From Panaeolus papilionaceus (lineage: Eukaryota; Basidiomycota; Agaricomycetes; Agaricales), in assembly GCA_015501605.1 (NCBI GenBank), contig JADNRZ010000011.1, positions 62,001 to 126,000 on the forward strand: DNA of 64,000 bases, given 5' to 3'. Both the position numbers and the translations under genes were made by a program. Within the stretch, counting starts at the first letter, position 1. Each line of letters starts with the position of its first letter. The notes below the pieces were generated by a model. It saw only the letters and a list, made by a program, of their open reading frames with translations. It did no database searches and was not told where the DNA came from. Shown in pieces: positions 34,081-44,700 of this stretch.

Positions 34081-34763
34081 CAAAATGTGTGAAAGCCGAG
34101 ATGCCGCAACCAAAAGGAGACGAGTGGAGCTTTCCCATCAAAAACCGACCTCTTTCTAAATTTTGAACTAGGTGAGGGCTCCCGACCCCTCATCTAGTTG
34201 GTTGCTCCACCTTTCGTTGCTTCCAGATTCCTTAAACGGTACAGAACATGCCTCTCTTGGTGATCCCGACATTAGTTGAACCCTGTCCAGCGGGAGCCCT
34301 GACTTGACCCTGTTGGACAGGGGATTTTTGTCTATATCGATGTCCCATCCAAATCATCGATTCTTGGACTATTTTCATACGGAAAAAACAGTATCAAAGA
34401 TACAGCTCTGAACCAAGGACCTAGCGAAGCGGACGTACTAACTGAGTGTACTCTTTTTTCTTATAAATATCTTTTTTTTTCAACATTTTTTGACCTCCAT
34501 TTTGCTGCAGGGTATCATGGTGCTGCTCCTCAACTGCGACGCTAGCAGCATTTTATTGGCGCATTGGCCACTCAAAATATCATCTATGACGAGGTTCGGT
34601 GGGCAAAAAAGTCAGCGGAAGGTGTTCTGGGGACGATATAAGGTGAGCTTTCAAGTTCAAACAGTCACCATCCACATCCGCTCGTTTTTTCTCTGTGTCT
34701 TCTTGTTCTCAGCCTCAACCACTCATTTATCTCTGTTTCTAACTACTCAGTCTCATTTTCTCT

Positions 34764-36597
34764 ATGAATCAATCCCACCAATCGCCCAGAACCCTTACCT
34801 TCTGGACTGACGCTTATGGTGTCCAGTATACTCGCCTTAATGTCAGTGCACCATGGGTCCGAATTGACGCAACCCCAGCTTTGTCAACACATCCGGCCAC
34901 CAGCCATTTTGAGGACCAGCGAAAGCTTCCACCACTGAGTACCCTCTACGATGGTCATGCTGTCGCTCCTGCTGAAGGAAATCATGTAAGTTCCCTCTCC
35001 CAAGTGACGACTCACTGCACAATGTGTAATCTAATCTCTTGCTGTGCCTGCGTCGCCCCTCTCTAGTCTTCCTTCCATGATTCTCTGGGCCACCACGCTG
35101 CACCAGCTGCATACGCCACCACCAATGCTGAAGCGGGTCCCTCGCAACCCCACCGCTCCTCTTATACCTTACCTGCTGATGACGAGGATGATGAGGTCCC
35201 TCATCCAAGGGAAATCCTTCGCTCTGTCGCAAGACCTGCTCCGAAGGTTGCTGGCTCTCGCCGATCATCGCCTCCCCCTTCCTCGAAGTCCAAAGGAAAA
35301 CAGAAGGCTATCAACAATGTTTCTTCTACATTGAAGCGGAAGGCGAAAGCATTGGTAGGTCGAGAGGCTAAAAAGTTTAAAGGTCGTAGTACTGGTTCGC
35401 CAAACTTTTCCGCTGAGGACATTGATGCTCTTCTCGAGATCGCTGAGGAGAAGCTTCCACTTGGTGGAAAGGGTTGGGAGTCAGCTGCTGACGAGTACAC
35501 AGACTGGGCGGAGCTTAACTCGCGCCCAGTTCGGACAGCAAAATCTCTTGAGCTGAAGTTCAAACAGGTTCGTTTCACTTGTTCAATATTGTGTATCTTC
35601 TAACAGTATCATCCCTCAGCTTGTGAAGACAACGAAGCCAACTGGCAATGCCGAGTGCCCTCCCCACATCTTGCGAGCTCACGAGATCGACAACTTAATG
35701 AACGAGAAGGCTGGATCACGCGACCTGGACGACGATGACATCGTTGACGCTGGTGATGTTGATGATACAATTGAGCTCACTGACGGGGACGATGACAATG
35801 ATGACGAACAGGGACCTCCCCCAAGCCAGAAGAATGCCAGGCCAGCGAAGGAAGCCTCGAAGGTCAAGAAGGAGAAGCTCGAAGGTCCTGTTGCTCGTAG
35901 ACCCCTTGCCGACCGCCTCAATACTGCAATATTGGCCTCAGGTAGTGCAAGATCTGCAACTCGATCCACAAACCAGGGCATCCTTTCAGTCATTTCAGGT
36001 GCTCTTGACCCCCAGGCGCGTCGGGCACGAGACCAAGAGCACCTTGTCGCCTCGATGCAAACAGCTCAGATTCATCAACTGTCCTCCCAACTTCGTGACA
36101 CCCAGAGGCAGCTCGATTCTGTTCGAAACCAACTTGTGGAAGCAGAGCGACGCTTCAACGCAGCTGAGCGCCGTGCAGATCGTGCCGAGATGCTAGGTAT
36201 GATTCAGACAGGTTCATCTGCACCCCCTTCCACTCCCCATCAAAACCCCTCCATGTACTCATCACAACCTCGTCGTAATACTTCCGATTCATCTACCAAC
36301 AATTCTTCAACATCTCAACCACGCCGTCGTCGATTCCGACAAGAGATCTACTTCGCGGGAGGAGGTCAAAGCACTCGATGGGTTGGGGGTTCTGATGATG
36401 ACGATGATTTGGGTGTAAATGATAGCCCCGGTACTCGTCGCTACACCTTCTATGGAGATTCCGATGGCGAGCGGCCCCCTCTGTCATCCAATTCTCGCCA
36501 CCCTCATTCTACTTCACAGCCCAATGCCTCTGTCACTGTTATTTCTCCATGCAAGCCTGGCAACAAGGAGAACAATAGTCCATCTGGTTCGACTTAG
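34764..36597 (+). CDS. DUF6818 Myb/SANT-like DNA-binding protein of the Harbinger element
   Basis: Exons 34764-34985, 35067-35567 and 35620-36597 give 566 residues. The N-terminal third is Pro/Ser-rich; a trihelix-like domain follows (FSAEDIDALLEIAEEKLP, GWESAADEY, SLELKFKQLV, KPTGNAECPPHI), the usual DUF6818 pattern. Then come an acidic stretch (DDDDIVDAGDVDD), a coiled coil (SSQLRDTQRQLDSVRNQL) and a Ser/Arg-rich tail ending near KPGNKENN. In PIF/Harbinger elements such a second protein helps import the transposase into the nucleus and guides it to the element ends. It is read opposite to the transposase, tail to tail, with 333 nt between the two stop codons. Confidence 0.87.
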
Positions 36598-36930
36598 GTG
36601 CCAGTTTCATTTCCTCCTTCAATCTCGATACCCCTTTCTTTGATCGCTTTGAGTCCTTATTTCAAGTCTCTCCTTAAGTACCATTATCACCCCATTTATT
36701 TTTGTCTTCGGTTTGTTTTACGCAGTCTCTCAAATTTGTTCTCGTCGCTCCTTTATACCCTTTGATATGTTATGTTAATTTTTGTTATACTTCTTCCATG
36801 ACTTGTCCGTACATCTTATTTTTTTTTTCATACCTGTTCTTGTCTTTCATTAAATATCTTGATGTTCAACGTTATATACATTATATGAATTCATTTTTAA
36901 TAGTAACAGCACATCTCTAACTTAAGCGCC

Positions 36931-38309
36931 CTAAGCACTTGAAATATGATACCTATGGACACGATCGTTTTTCTGCTGATCACTGAACAACTGTCTTTCA
37001 AAGTCGACCCATGCATGCTCCTCTGTCTCCCAAACCTCCTTGTACACAGTTCTTGTCTGGTTATGACCAACAGTGCGAGTGCGAAGATTAAGTAACCGAG
37101 CACATGTTTCGAGTAGGTCTCCCCGAATATTCTTGTAACTGATTCGTAACGGGAGACGTAGTCGTCCAAAGGTGCCTTGCATTGATCTCATGCCCCATTC
37201 CGCGGTTTGTCGGTACGAGAGCAGTTGATTGTTGTATTGGAGCTGTTCTTCACGTTCTGCTGGATCAGCTGCCAATCGTGTCCCTTGTTTAATGGGCGCC
37301 TGAATACGACCTGCAATGCTATCGGTTCCTCTCGGAAATGCTGTGTCAGCAATAAGGTAGAAACCATCTGGTGTTCGTGTCTGTAGCTTTTCGTAGATGG
37401 GGCGTGCAACTCGTGAATCGTGCCAGCTTCCAGGAGCATTTAAATGGCAAGCAATGATAACACCTTATCCAAAATTGAATAATGTCCAAGAGATGAATGA
37501 AAAAAAGGCGAACCATCTGGCGAGAATGCGAAGACAGAGCTGATAAAATGCTCCTTGAGCCATCCATTATATGTCGCATTCTCAATCTCATCATCGGCAG
37601 AGGTCTGAACAGGTAGGTTGAGTCCATCCAAACTCCCAAATCCGCCAATCAAGCGCGGGTGCCGTTCCAAGATTAGAAGATTGTGTTCAAGAAATTCATC
37701 ATCCTTGGGCCATCGGATTTGTGCTTCGGGCATTTTTCGAAGAACAACAAGAAGTAAATTGAGCGCAAAATTGATATATCGTGAAACTGTTGCAGGAATG
37801 AGTGCAAAAACTTCACAGAGTGTCGTATCACCCATGGTGGAGTTCAAGAAGTGTAAGACCAGACCAAGACCCCCTGCTGCATCAAGTGAGCGGCGATACG
37901 GCCTCGCAACAGATGTCGGTGCAACATCGTGTCGAGGAACCGATGTTGTATCCCACATCTCTCGAAATCCTGCATCCAAGATCATGTGGAATGTTGCAAC
38001 ATCCAAACCCATCGTGGTAATAAATGCACGGTCATTCATTTGCGTGTACATCGCATACCAGGGGGTTCCTGAGCGAGGATTGGGCAACAAGTCAGGACGA
38101 GTGAGGTAAAGGCGGCGCTGCTGGCGTCGTCGTGATCGTATTTCTCTCAGCTCTTCCAGTCCATGCAACACCGCGGCTGTGCACGCAAACAAGTCCACCT
38201 CATATGCAGCTTCAACATACGCACGCTGGTCCTCCAGCATCCTCTGAACAAAGAGAAAGTACTCCTGTTCTTCCTCATCAGCCAGGATGTCGTCTGGGTT
38301 GTTGTTCAT
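36931..38309 (-). CDS. PIF/Harbinger transposase (DDE_Tnp_4)
   Basis: Two exons, 38309-37514 and 37463-36931, joined across a 49-nt intron, give 442 residues. The catalytic triad is visible: Asp228 in GSLDGLNLP, Asp305 in YLIADTAFP and Glu354 in RQTAEWGMRSMQ. The intron is needed to read SPDGVIIACHLNAPGSWHDS (the first 20 residues around the splice), a hallmark block of the family. An N-terminal helix-turn-helix-like part (GDTTLCEVFALIPATVSRYIN) precedes the catalytic domain. The enzyme cuts and pastes the element by a DDE mechanism in the nucleus. Nothing is missing, so it is probably functional. Confidence 0.92.
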
Positions 38310-38434
38310 GGTGATGATAATTGATTATCAGGGAGTGGAGTACATATGGGGTAATACATCTAGGTTTTTCGTTGATGCAAATGTCCTACGGTTAGAATCC
38401 TAGATTCTAGATTTAAAACTCCGCTCGCTTAACT

Positions 38435-38481
38435 CTTTTAGAATTTAATCTGGAATCCTAAATGCGACGGAAAGTCATCCA
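38435..38481 (-). repeat. Inner inverted repeat of the Harbinger element, right copy
   Basis: Reverse complement starts TGGATGACTTTCCGT, matching 34031 onward. A further AGAATCCTAGATT block at 38393-38406 repeats part of the same motif. Confidence 0.7.
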
Positions 38482-39434
38482 ATAATGAATATACAAAAGT
38501 GTAAAACAGGGTTATACAACTAATGGTAAAATAGATAATGAAAATGAAAATGGGAGTGGTTAACTCACTGAAAATGGCACTAGTGGTCACCAACCCGCTC
38601 CTACATCCATTCCCTAAGTTGGATTACACTGGAAGGAATCAGAAAAGGCTGGTGAAAGGTGTAATAGCAGACATACCTGGTCAACCCAAATCAACATGGC
38701 TGCATTTGCAACCTCATCAAAAATAATAATAATAAGTTGAGCTGTCATTGGCAATGTGCATGTGGTAGAATAAGCATGGGAGGCCAGAGATGTGCAGTAT
38801 ATGAAGGTGTTGATGGAGGAGAAGAAAGGAGGACACGGAGAGCGATTCTGAATCGGTTCGTGTTTGGGCGAAGTTCAACAACTGGTCACATGTTACGCCA
38901 AACACAGACCGGCATAGCGGCTTGTGCTTTATTTGCGCTGTTGTCAACTTATTTTCGCTAAGTCCACTGCAAGTCCACTGTCGCATGAACAGGTCTACAT
39001 GCATTTCTCACTGCATATATGTAGACTCAATTATCATATGCTTTGACAAGGTGTGATTTCTCTTTTTGAGATCTTTTGAAAATCGAGAGAAATTCCTTCA
39101 AGTCAAACCTCCACCTAGAAGGGGGTTTTTCGTCATCTCATTTAAAAAAATAATAATTCTGCTCTCATTCATGAATAATTCCCAAAATGAGATGGGAGTA
39201 TATTTTACCATCTTGAAAGAGGGTTCAAAAGTCTATCGATGTGAGCCTTAAGGGATAGATCTCCCACTTATACAAGGTTGTTGGTTGTGACCGGAGTGTG
39301 ACACAAAAACCCCCTGTGCGTTTGGGGGGTAATCCAACCGAAAGAAAGGGTGATCGCCAAACCCCTTAAAAAACCCCTTTCATTTCCACCACTCGAGGGA
39401 GGTTATTTCCCCCTGGGGGGTTGAGAGGGGTTAA

Positions 39435-39459
39435 CAACCCCCGAGTTGGGTTTACAGTG
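39435..39459 (-). repeat. Right terminal inverted repeat of the Harbinger element
   Basis: Ends GGGTTTACAGTG on the plus strand, the reverse complement of the left end; a run of GGGG/CCCC blocks precedes it. Confidence 0.75.
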
Positions 39460-39494
39460 TCCTTGGATAAGGAGAACCCTTGGAGCTTGAAGTG
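39460..39494 (-). pseudogene. Third GTPase-like gene, 5-prime part of the split exon
   Basis: On the minus strand an acceptor (CTCGCAG) is followed by 35 nt reading HFKLQGFSLSK plus two bases, which completes the exon resumed at 33625 across the transposon. The first three plus-strand bases (TCC) are the right target-site copy. Confidence 0.6.
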
Positions 39495-41048
39495 CTGCGA
39501 GAGATTCAATAAATCATGCAGTTCGCTACATATAGGTCTTCGTTACATATTGATGTGAGCACACCGATGATATTGAAATGTCGGCAATAGTACTTTGGTT
39601 GATGAGACGGGACTAAGATACCTTTAAAGGTACACAAAGACATGCACATACTTTCCTTCGAAGTCTGGTCATCTCATGGGAATGACACACAGCGGGTGGT
39701 CGACTTCAAGATAGGGACGTCGTACATTGTCCGTAGTGGATGATCTGGAGTCGAGTGACAGATTTGAGCAACCTTGGGTAGACAGGAAGGAAGGTCAAGG
39801 TGCTGACCATGGGGCGGTACTGTTTTTGACCACATGCGGGACCACGTGCTAGCATTCCTCCTGTCAACCCCTTGGCCGCTCATGTTATGCTCTTTGTGTC
39901 CAAACTTTGTAATTTATTAAGTGAGGAAGATTAAGAGGCAGATAGGTAGAGGAAGTTATGCTTGAGTGACCTGTGGTGGATATCCCGATGAGTCGCCTCG
40001 TTCATGGTGCGGATTTCTGCTGCATGACTGGAAGCCCGAGATGCTGGCTATGGCTGGGAGTTGAATGCAATGCTGGGTTACGGAGATCGCCGAACCCTCA
40101 GGTTACATCAATTCAGAGCCCTTCTCCCAAGCCGATTGTTCATGGAAGGTGTCATGGGATGCAGTCTGTTCCCTCTCAACTCCCTTCTGCGTTTTGTGTT
40201 TGATCTACCGCTTGCCCCACAGCCTGAGTGCGTGCTGGCTCTTTGTCTCATTCAACGAGCACCAGCAGGCGGGGTCGAAACATTTCCGAGCACAGGAGGA
40301 TGCAAATAGGGTATGGCTATGAGGAGACAAGTCGTTTGTCATAATGGACTGCATATTTGAGCGCTAATGAAAAAACAATCAGAGTCTGTGCCAGTAAAGA
40401 TCGTCATCAGCGTCAATTTAGCCAACTCAACGTACTAAAATGCGCTGAAGTCCAAGGTAAACGGCCTCGTGCAGATGAGGAATTAGTCACAATGACTATG
40501 TCGCCCTTCCACGCTGCCTGTCACCGCTCCGCAGGGGTATGAAAACAGAGGTGTTGAGCTAATTCGACCTTACGAAGCTCGACTTTGCACTGCGTCGCGC
40601 TCCACAATCTCTGTGTTCTCTTCATTCCCCCTGTCGAATCCCGTGTGTTTTTCACTGCACCTACGTTCTAGCCGTCGAATTTGACACGCCCGAAGGAAAA
40701 CATATCATGCTTTGTCAGCGTTTGTATGTATTTCTGGACTGCGTTTCACCGAGCTGAGAACGGTTGAACAGGGGTGTTTGAGTGATGTAAGCGGCCTCGA
40801 GGCATCTGTGGGACCACTGCCCACGCACCTCCAGGCAGCAAGCGTCGCGGGATGCAATCCGCGGGCGCTTTTTTTAATTTCCACTGACGTCGGGCATATA
40901 CGAACCACATAGCGCCTTCCAATTATACTGTACAGCAATCATTGATAAAACTCTTGTCCTGTCTAATCGTGTCCAGGTAATCGGAGTTAGGTAGCACGGT
41001 GGACTTCTACCCAAAAAAAATCAAACATTTATTTATAATGCAATTCGA
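39495..41048. other. Spacer without recognised genes
   Basis: The P-loop exon expected upstream of the split GTPase gene should lie here on the minus strand but I do not find GxxxxGKS. No other family is recognised. Confidence 0.35.
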
Positions 41049-41052
41049 AAGG

Positions 41053-41060
41053 TATATAAG
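41053..41060 (+). promoter_or_regulatory. TATA box of the Asn-tract beta-sandwich gene
   Basis: TATATAAG, 75 nt before the ATG at 41128. Confidence 0.65.
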
Positions 41061-41127
41061 GTAGCAGGGAGAAGGGGTTTCGTCCAACCAACTCACTCAC
41101 CATTTCTCAACAACACAAGTCGTATCA

Positions 41128-43026
41128 ATGCCTTCTCAGAACCAGAACGTTAACAACAAGTTCGTCGGGGTTATCTTTGATACCATCCTAGTTCTAACGC
41201 GACAGGATTTAGCAACCAGTTGCAAGGGTTAAACCTCCCTGGTGCGGCCACCATGCCAGTCGGCCCTTCTTTGACCAGGTCAGTACATTATAACCCTTCT
41301 TAGTACCGATTGTCGAAACCATTGTGTTGAACATTTGACTTTTAGCATGCCTCAAATCCGTCCAGGCAAGCTGCGCCCCAGCGGCGGCACCTCCAGCGCT
41401 ACAGGGTATGCACCATGCTTTTTACCGCACACTCAGCAACTAAAACATTAACAGGGGTAGCATTCAGGTTGGTCAAAGCATCCAAACTGGTGGATCCGTC
41501 GGAAGGTTTGTAATACAGAAAATATTGTCGAGAAACTTGAACTCAATCATCTATATTTTATTACAGCTTCGGAGCAGTCAGCTCTGTTGGAGGGGAGATG
41601 ACTACAGTGACCAGTGCTTCCAACGTTAGTGAGGGCGAGATCCAATATGTCGACGCGTAAGTTCATATTCTGCACCTCCGTCCTGCGTCAGTGTTTTAAA
41701 ACACCCGCCAGATCGACCGATGCCCTCGCATCAATCCTTTCCCAAGTCTCCTGGATGCAATTCAGTGTCATCGCCCGTCCCAACCTTGCACATCTCGCAG
41801 GGGACGAGAACCTTCGCACCTTCGTCTCCCAAATTACCTCTCTCGCCGTCAACATCGTCACCACTCAGATTCAACAGGACATTGCGGTCGCTATCAACCA
41901 GGTTGTGAAGAATATGGTGTCTACTATCGATCAAAGGATGATCAGTGTTCAGAACCTTATCTTCCAGAAGTTGGCTTCAGCTACTGCGACCGGCATGGCC
42001 ACGAACTATGAGAATCTGGCAGCGTTGAATCTCCAGAGCATTCTTGCTGGCTTGGGTGGGTCCATGGGTGCCAACGGGGGAATCAACACCAATTGGAATG
42101 AGAATGGTAACACAAACTGGAACGGAAACGGCAATGGTAATACCAACTGGAACGGCAATAACAACAACAACGGGAATGTCAACTCGAACGACAATAATAA
42201 CACGAACAACAATGATAATAACAACAATAACATCAACAATAACTCGAACACCAACAACAACACCAACACCAACAATAACACTAATAACAACAACAACAAC
42301 AACAATAATAACAACAACAACGATAACGACAACGATAACGATAACTCGAATGACAACGACAACGGGAATGGTAAGAACGACCACAAGTGTCCTCCTCTTA
42401 ACCCGCGTCAAACTCCCATCGACCTTGCCCCATCCCCCATAAGCTCAGCTAGCTGGATCTGGACTATTGAGGCCAAAACCAACCCAACTCCAGCTGCACC
42501 GCACGCCCGCGCCTTCCGCAAAACCATTCGAACCACATGCCCCGTCAACTCTCTCATTATCGACATCGCAGCCGACAACATCTACACCCTCTACGTCAAC
42601 GGACTCGTGGTTGGCTATGGCACGGAGTGGAACCAGCCTGAGCGCTACCTCGTCAGGTTCCAACAGACCAAGAAAGTTGTCATCGCCGTGTATGCGGCCC
42701 AATCCCCCGAGGCTCAGCAGGTTGGTTTGATCGCGGCTGGCAAGATCTGGCACTCCCAAGAACTCCGCCCAACAGGAACTGAATTCGTGACCGACGGCAG
42801 CTGGAAAGCACTGGTTGGTGATATTACCTCTACCAAGTTCATTGAGACGTCGTTCAGCGATGGGTCTTGGGATGGAGCACTTGTGGAGCAACCGTTCGGT
42901 GGGTGGCCATGGCTCAGTGTTGCCCCGACCAAGACCGGAACCAATGTCATGAAGCCCTTCCCTGGAAGGACTGGTATTCCAGAGGGTCCCAAGGCGGATC
43001 CGGCCAAGGTTGTCACCCCCAAGTAA
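41128..43026 (+). CDS. Unnamed family protein with an Asn/Asp tract and one galactose-binding-like domain
   Basis: Exons 41128-41159, 41213-41278, 41346-41405, 41455-41505, 41567-41656 and 41712-43026 give 537 residues. Residues 1-100 are Gly/Ser/Gln-rich; 100-210 form the helical region shared with the 23.9-kb gene (VSWMQFSVIARPNLAHLAGD ...); 225-323 are almost pure Asn with Asp, Thr and Gly; 345-500 are one domain with SWIW, ADNIYTLYVNG and TDGSWKA, again like rhamnosidase-associated beta-sandwiches. There is no signal peptide or catalytic motif. Five short exons at the 5-prime end all keep phase 2, so exon skipping would keep the frame. The Asn tract suggests a flexible or prion-like spacer. 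The first donor (GTTCGT) is the least certain. Confidence 0.78.
42085..42380 (+). repeat. AAC/AAT-rich trinucleotide tract coding for Asn/Asp
   Basis: About 100 codons, mostly AAC and AAT with GAC/GAT, GGC and ACC interruptions. The mixed codons mean it is not a pure microsatellite and has been held as amino-acid sequence. The minus strand therefore shows spurious Leu/Val-rich frames. Confidence 0.95.
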
Positions 43027-44700
43027 AGGGGTTTTGATACATGCCCGCTTGCTCTTGATATCAAACCCATATGCTTTAGCTCTTTGAATATGTAGTATTA
43101 ATACAAGTCTATGTCATGCACTGCGCTACAAATATATTGGCTATGATTCCGATATATCTGGTTTCTGAACATTTCATGCTACACACAACGTAACACCTTC
43201 TTTCTTAGAATAGCGCGAGAGGTCGACCGCAAGCTTACCGTCAGAGACATACCCAGTGGTGTCGCAGTTTGAAGCACTTGAATGCATCGGCGAGAATATC
43301 CAGCGCCCCAAGGAGAGGCTAGCATCATTGAAGCTGAATGAGAACGGGGGGCAGAGTGGGTCAGCAGGAAATTAGCAACTTACTGGGCTCAAGTGCAGGA
43401 GCCGGGACTGGGCTGGCGATGGCTGTGCAGAGCGAAGTAATGGCGGCAACAGCACGAAGGTTGACGATTGAGGTAAGCCTCATCGTGAACTATTGGGCGA
43501 CAGTTAGGACTGAGGGATTACTTCCATTTCAACTAGACCTGTTATACCATTCAACATTCCCTTTCCTATCTTTTTGCCTGGACCGGCTATGCAGGTGGCC
43601 CTCAATTTCTACCCCATTAGTAAGCGAAATAGTTTCAATTTGTTTCCATCATGATGGCTTTCAACTCCATATGCTGTCTCGTTTTACAACCTTACATCGC
43701 GGTGAGGTAGGCTGATCAAAGAGCATACATACATACTAGTACGATGGAATGGTGAAGTTTCAATGAAACTGCTGCGATATGAATCTACAACGTGAGGTAC
43801 GAGGGAACGATAACGCCCATAAATTCAGCACAAAGTTAAATTGATAAAAGTAAAGATAGGAACAGGACAGTAAGATGAGTAAAAAGCATAGGAAGATCAG
43901 TTCCGCATGAACTTGACCTTGCTGAGAATAAACAAGAGAAATACAACAAAAGGACATCAAGTCCAAGACTTTAAGTGAACGAAGAAAACGATATAGAAGG
44001 GATATTCTATGAATGAAAAAACCAACGCGCTGGATAGCGCAAGGACTAGCGGCTCGCTTGGCCGTGTGCACCCCACCTGTGTTTGCGGCTGCGCACCCCC
44101 ACCCGCACTCTCCCAGGCCCTCCCTCCTCGCGGCACTCGCATACTGTGCGCATTTATCGCAAAATCCAACAAGTAGCACAAAATGCCAGTGTTATTCGAA
44201 CCATTCATTCCCTCAAACACTGCCGAGTCTTCTTTTTATCAGGACGACTCGCATCGGGCAGCTCGGCATGCTTTGTCGAGTGCCAGTCTATAAATAGATC
44301 ACCCTTAAATCCTCATAGCCGAAGACGACAATTGTCACAATTATAAGGCCGGTTTCAAGCTGGTTCATGATTTTTAGTTGTATGGCCGGTCTACGTTCGC
44401 CATCGTGAGTGACTAAAAGATGATACGGTTTCGGAAGACCATCGTTAGGGGTGATTCTCATTGACTTACATGTTCGAAATCACTCGTGTTGCGTTCAAGT
44501 TTTCTATGTGAGCTAGCTGGATAGTTTATACCCGACAAGACACATGTATCTTGAGAAATGACAGTATGAGCACATGAACTCTGAGCTCGATAAAAGGGTT
44601 GATGCGAGAGAGAAGCAGAGAAAGCGTCATAGATGAAACCAATATATTCGTTGTTGATGATAAATGCGAGTGACAGAATCAGACAGATGGTGGGGAGGCC
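43027..44700. other. Spacer without recognised genes
   Basis: No supported coding region. It holds the 3-prime ends of the Asn-tract gene and of F-box gene C, which converge here. Confidence 0.35.

Larger units (their letters stand above)
33629..39459. mobile_element. Two-gene PIF/Harbinger-type DNA transposon, 5.8 kb
   Basis: The element carries a DDE_Tnp_4 transposase (minus strand) and a DUF6818 Myb-like protein (plus strand), the two-gene set expected of PIF/Harbinger elements. Its ends are imperfect inverted repeats starting CACTGTAAACCC (33631 on the left; reverse complement ending at 39459 on the right), flanked by direct TCC at 33626-33628 and 39460-39462. PIF/Harbinger targets are usually TWA, so TCC is atypical. 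The arms are noncoding (about 1.1 kb left, 1.15 kb right) and rich in GGGGTTT/AAACCCC runs. Both genes are intact, so the copy may be autonomous. It sits inside an exon of a GTPase-like gene. Confidence 0.85.

Noticed and set aside
42006..42411. Long Leu-rich and Val-rich open frames on the minus strand
   Set aside because: They are antisense shadows of the Asn/Asp codon tract of the plus-strand gene.
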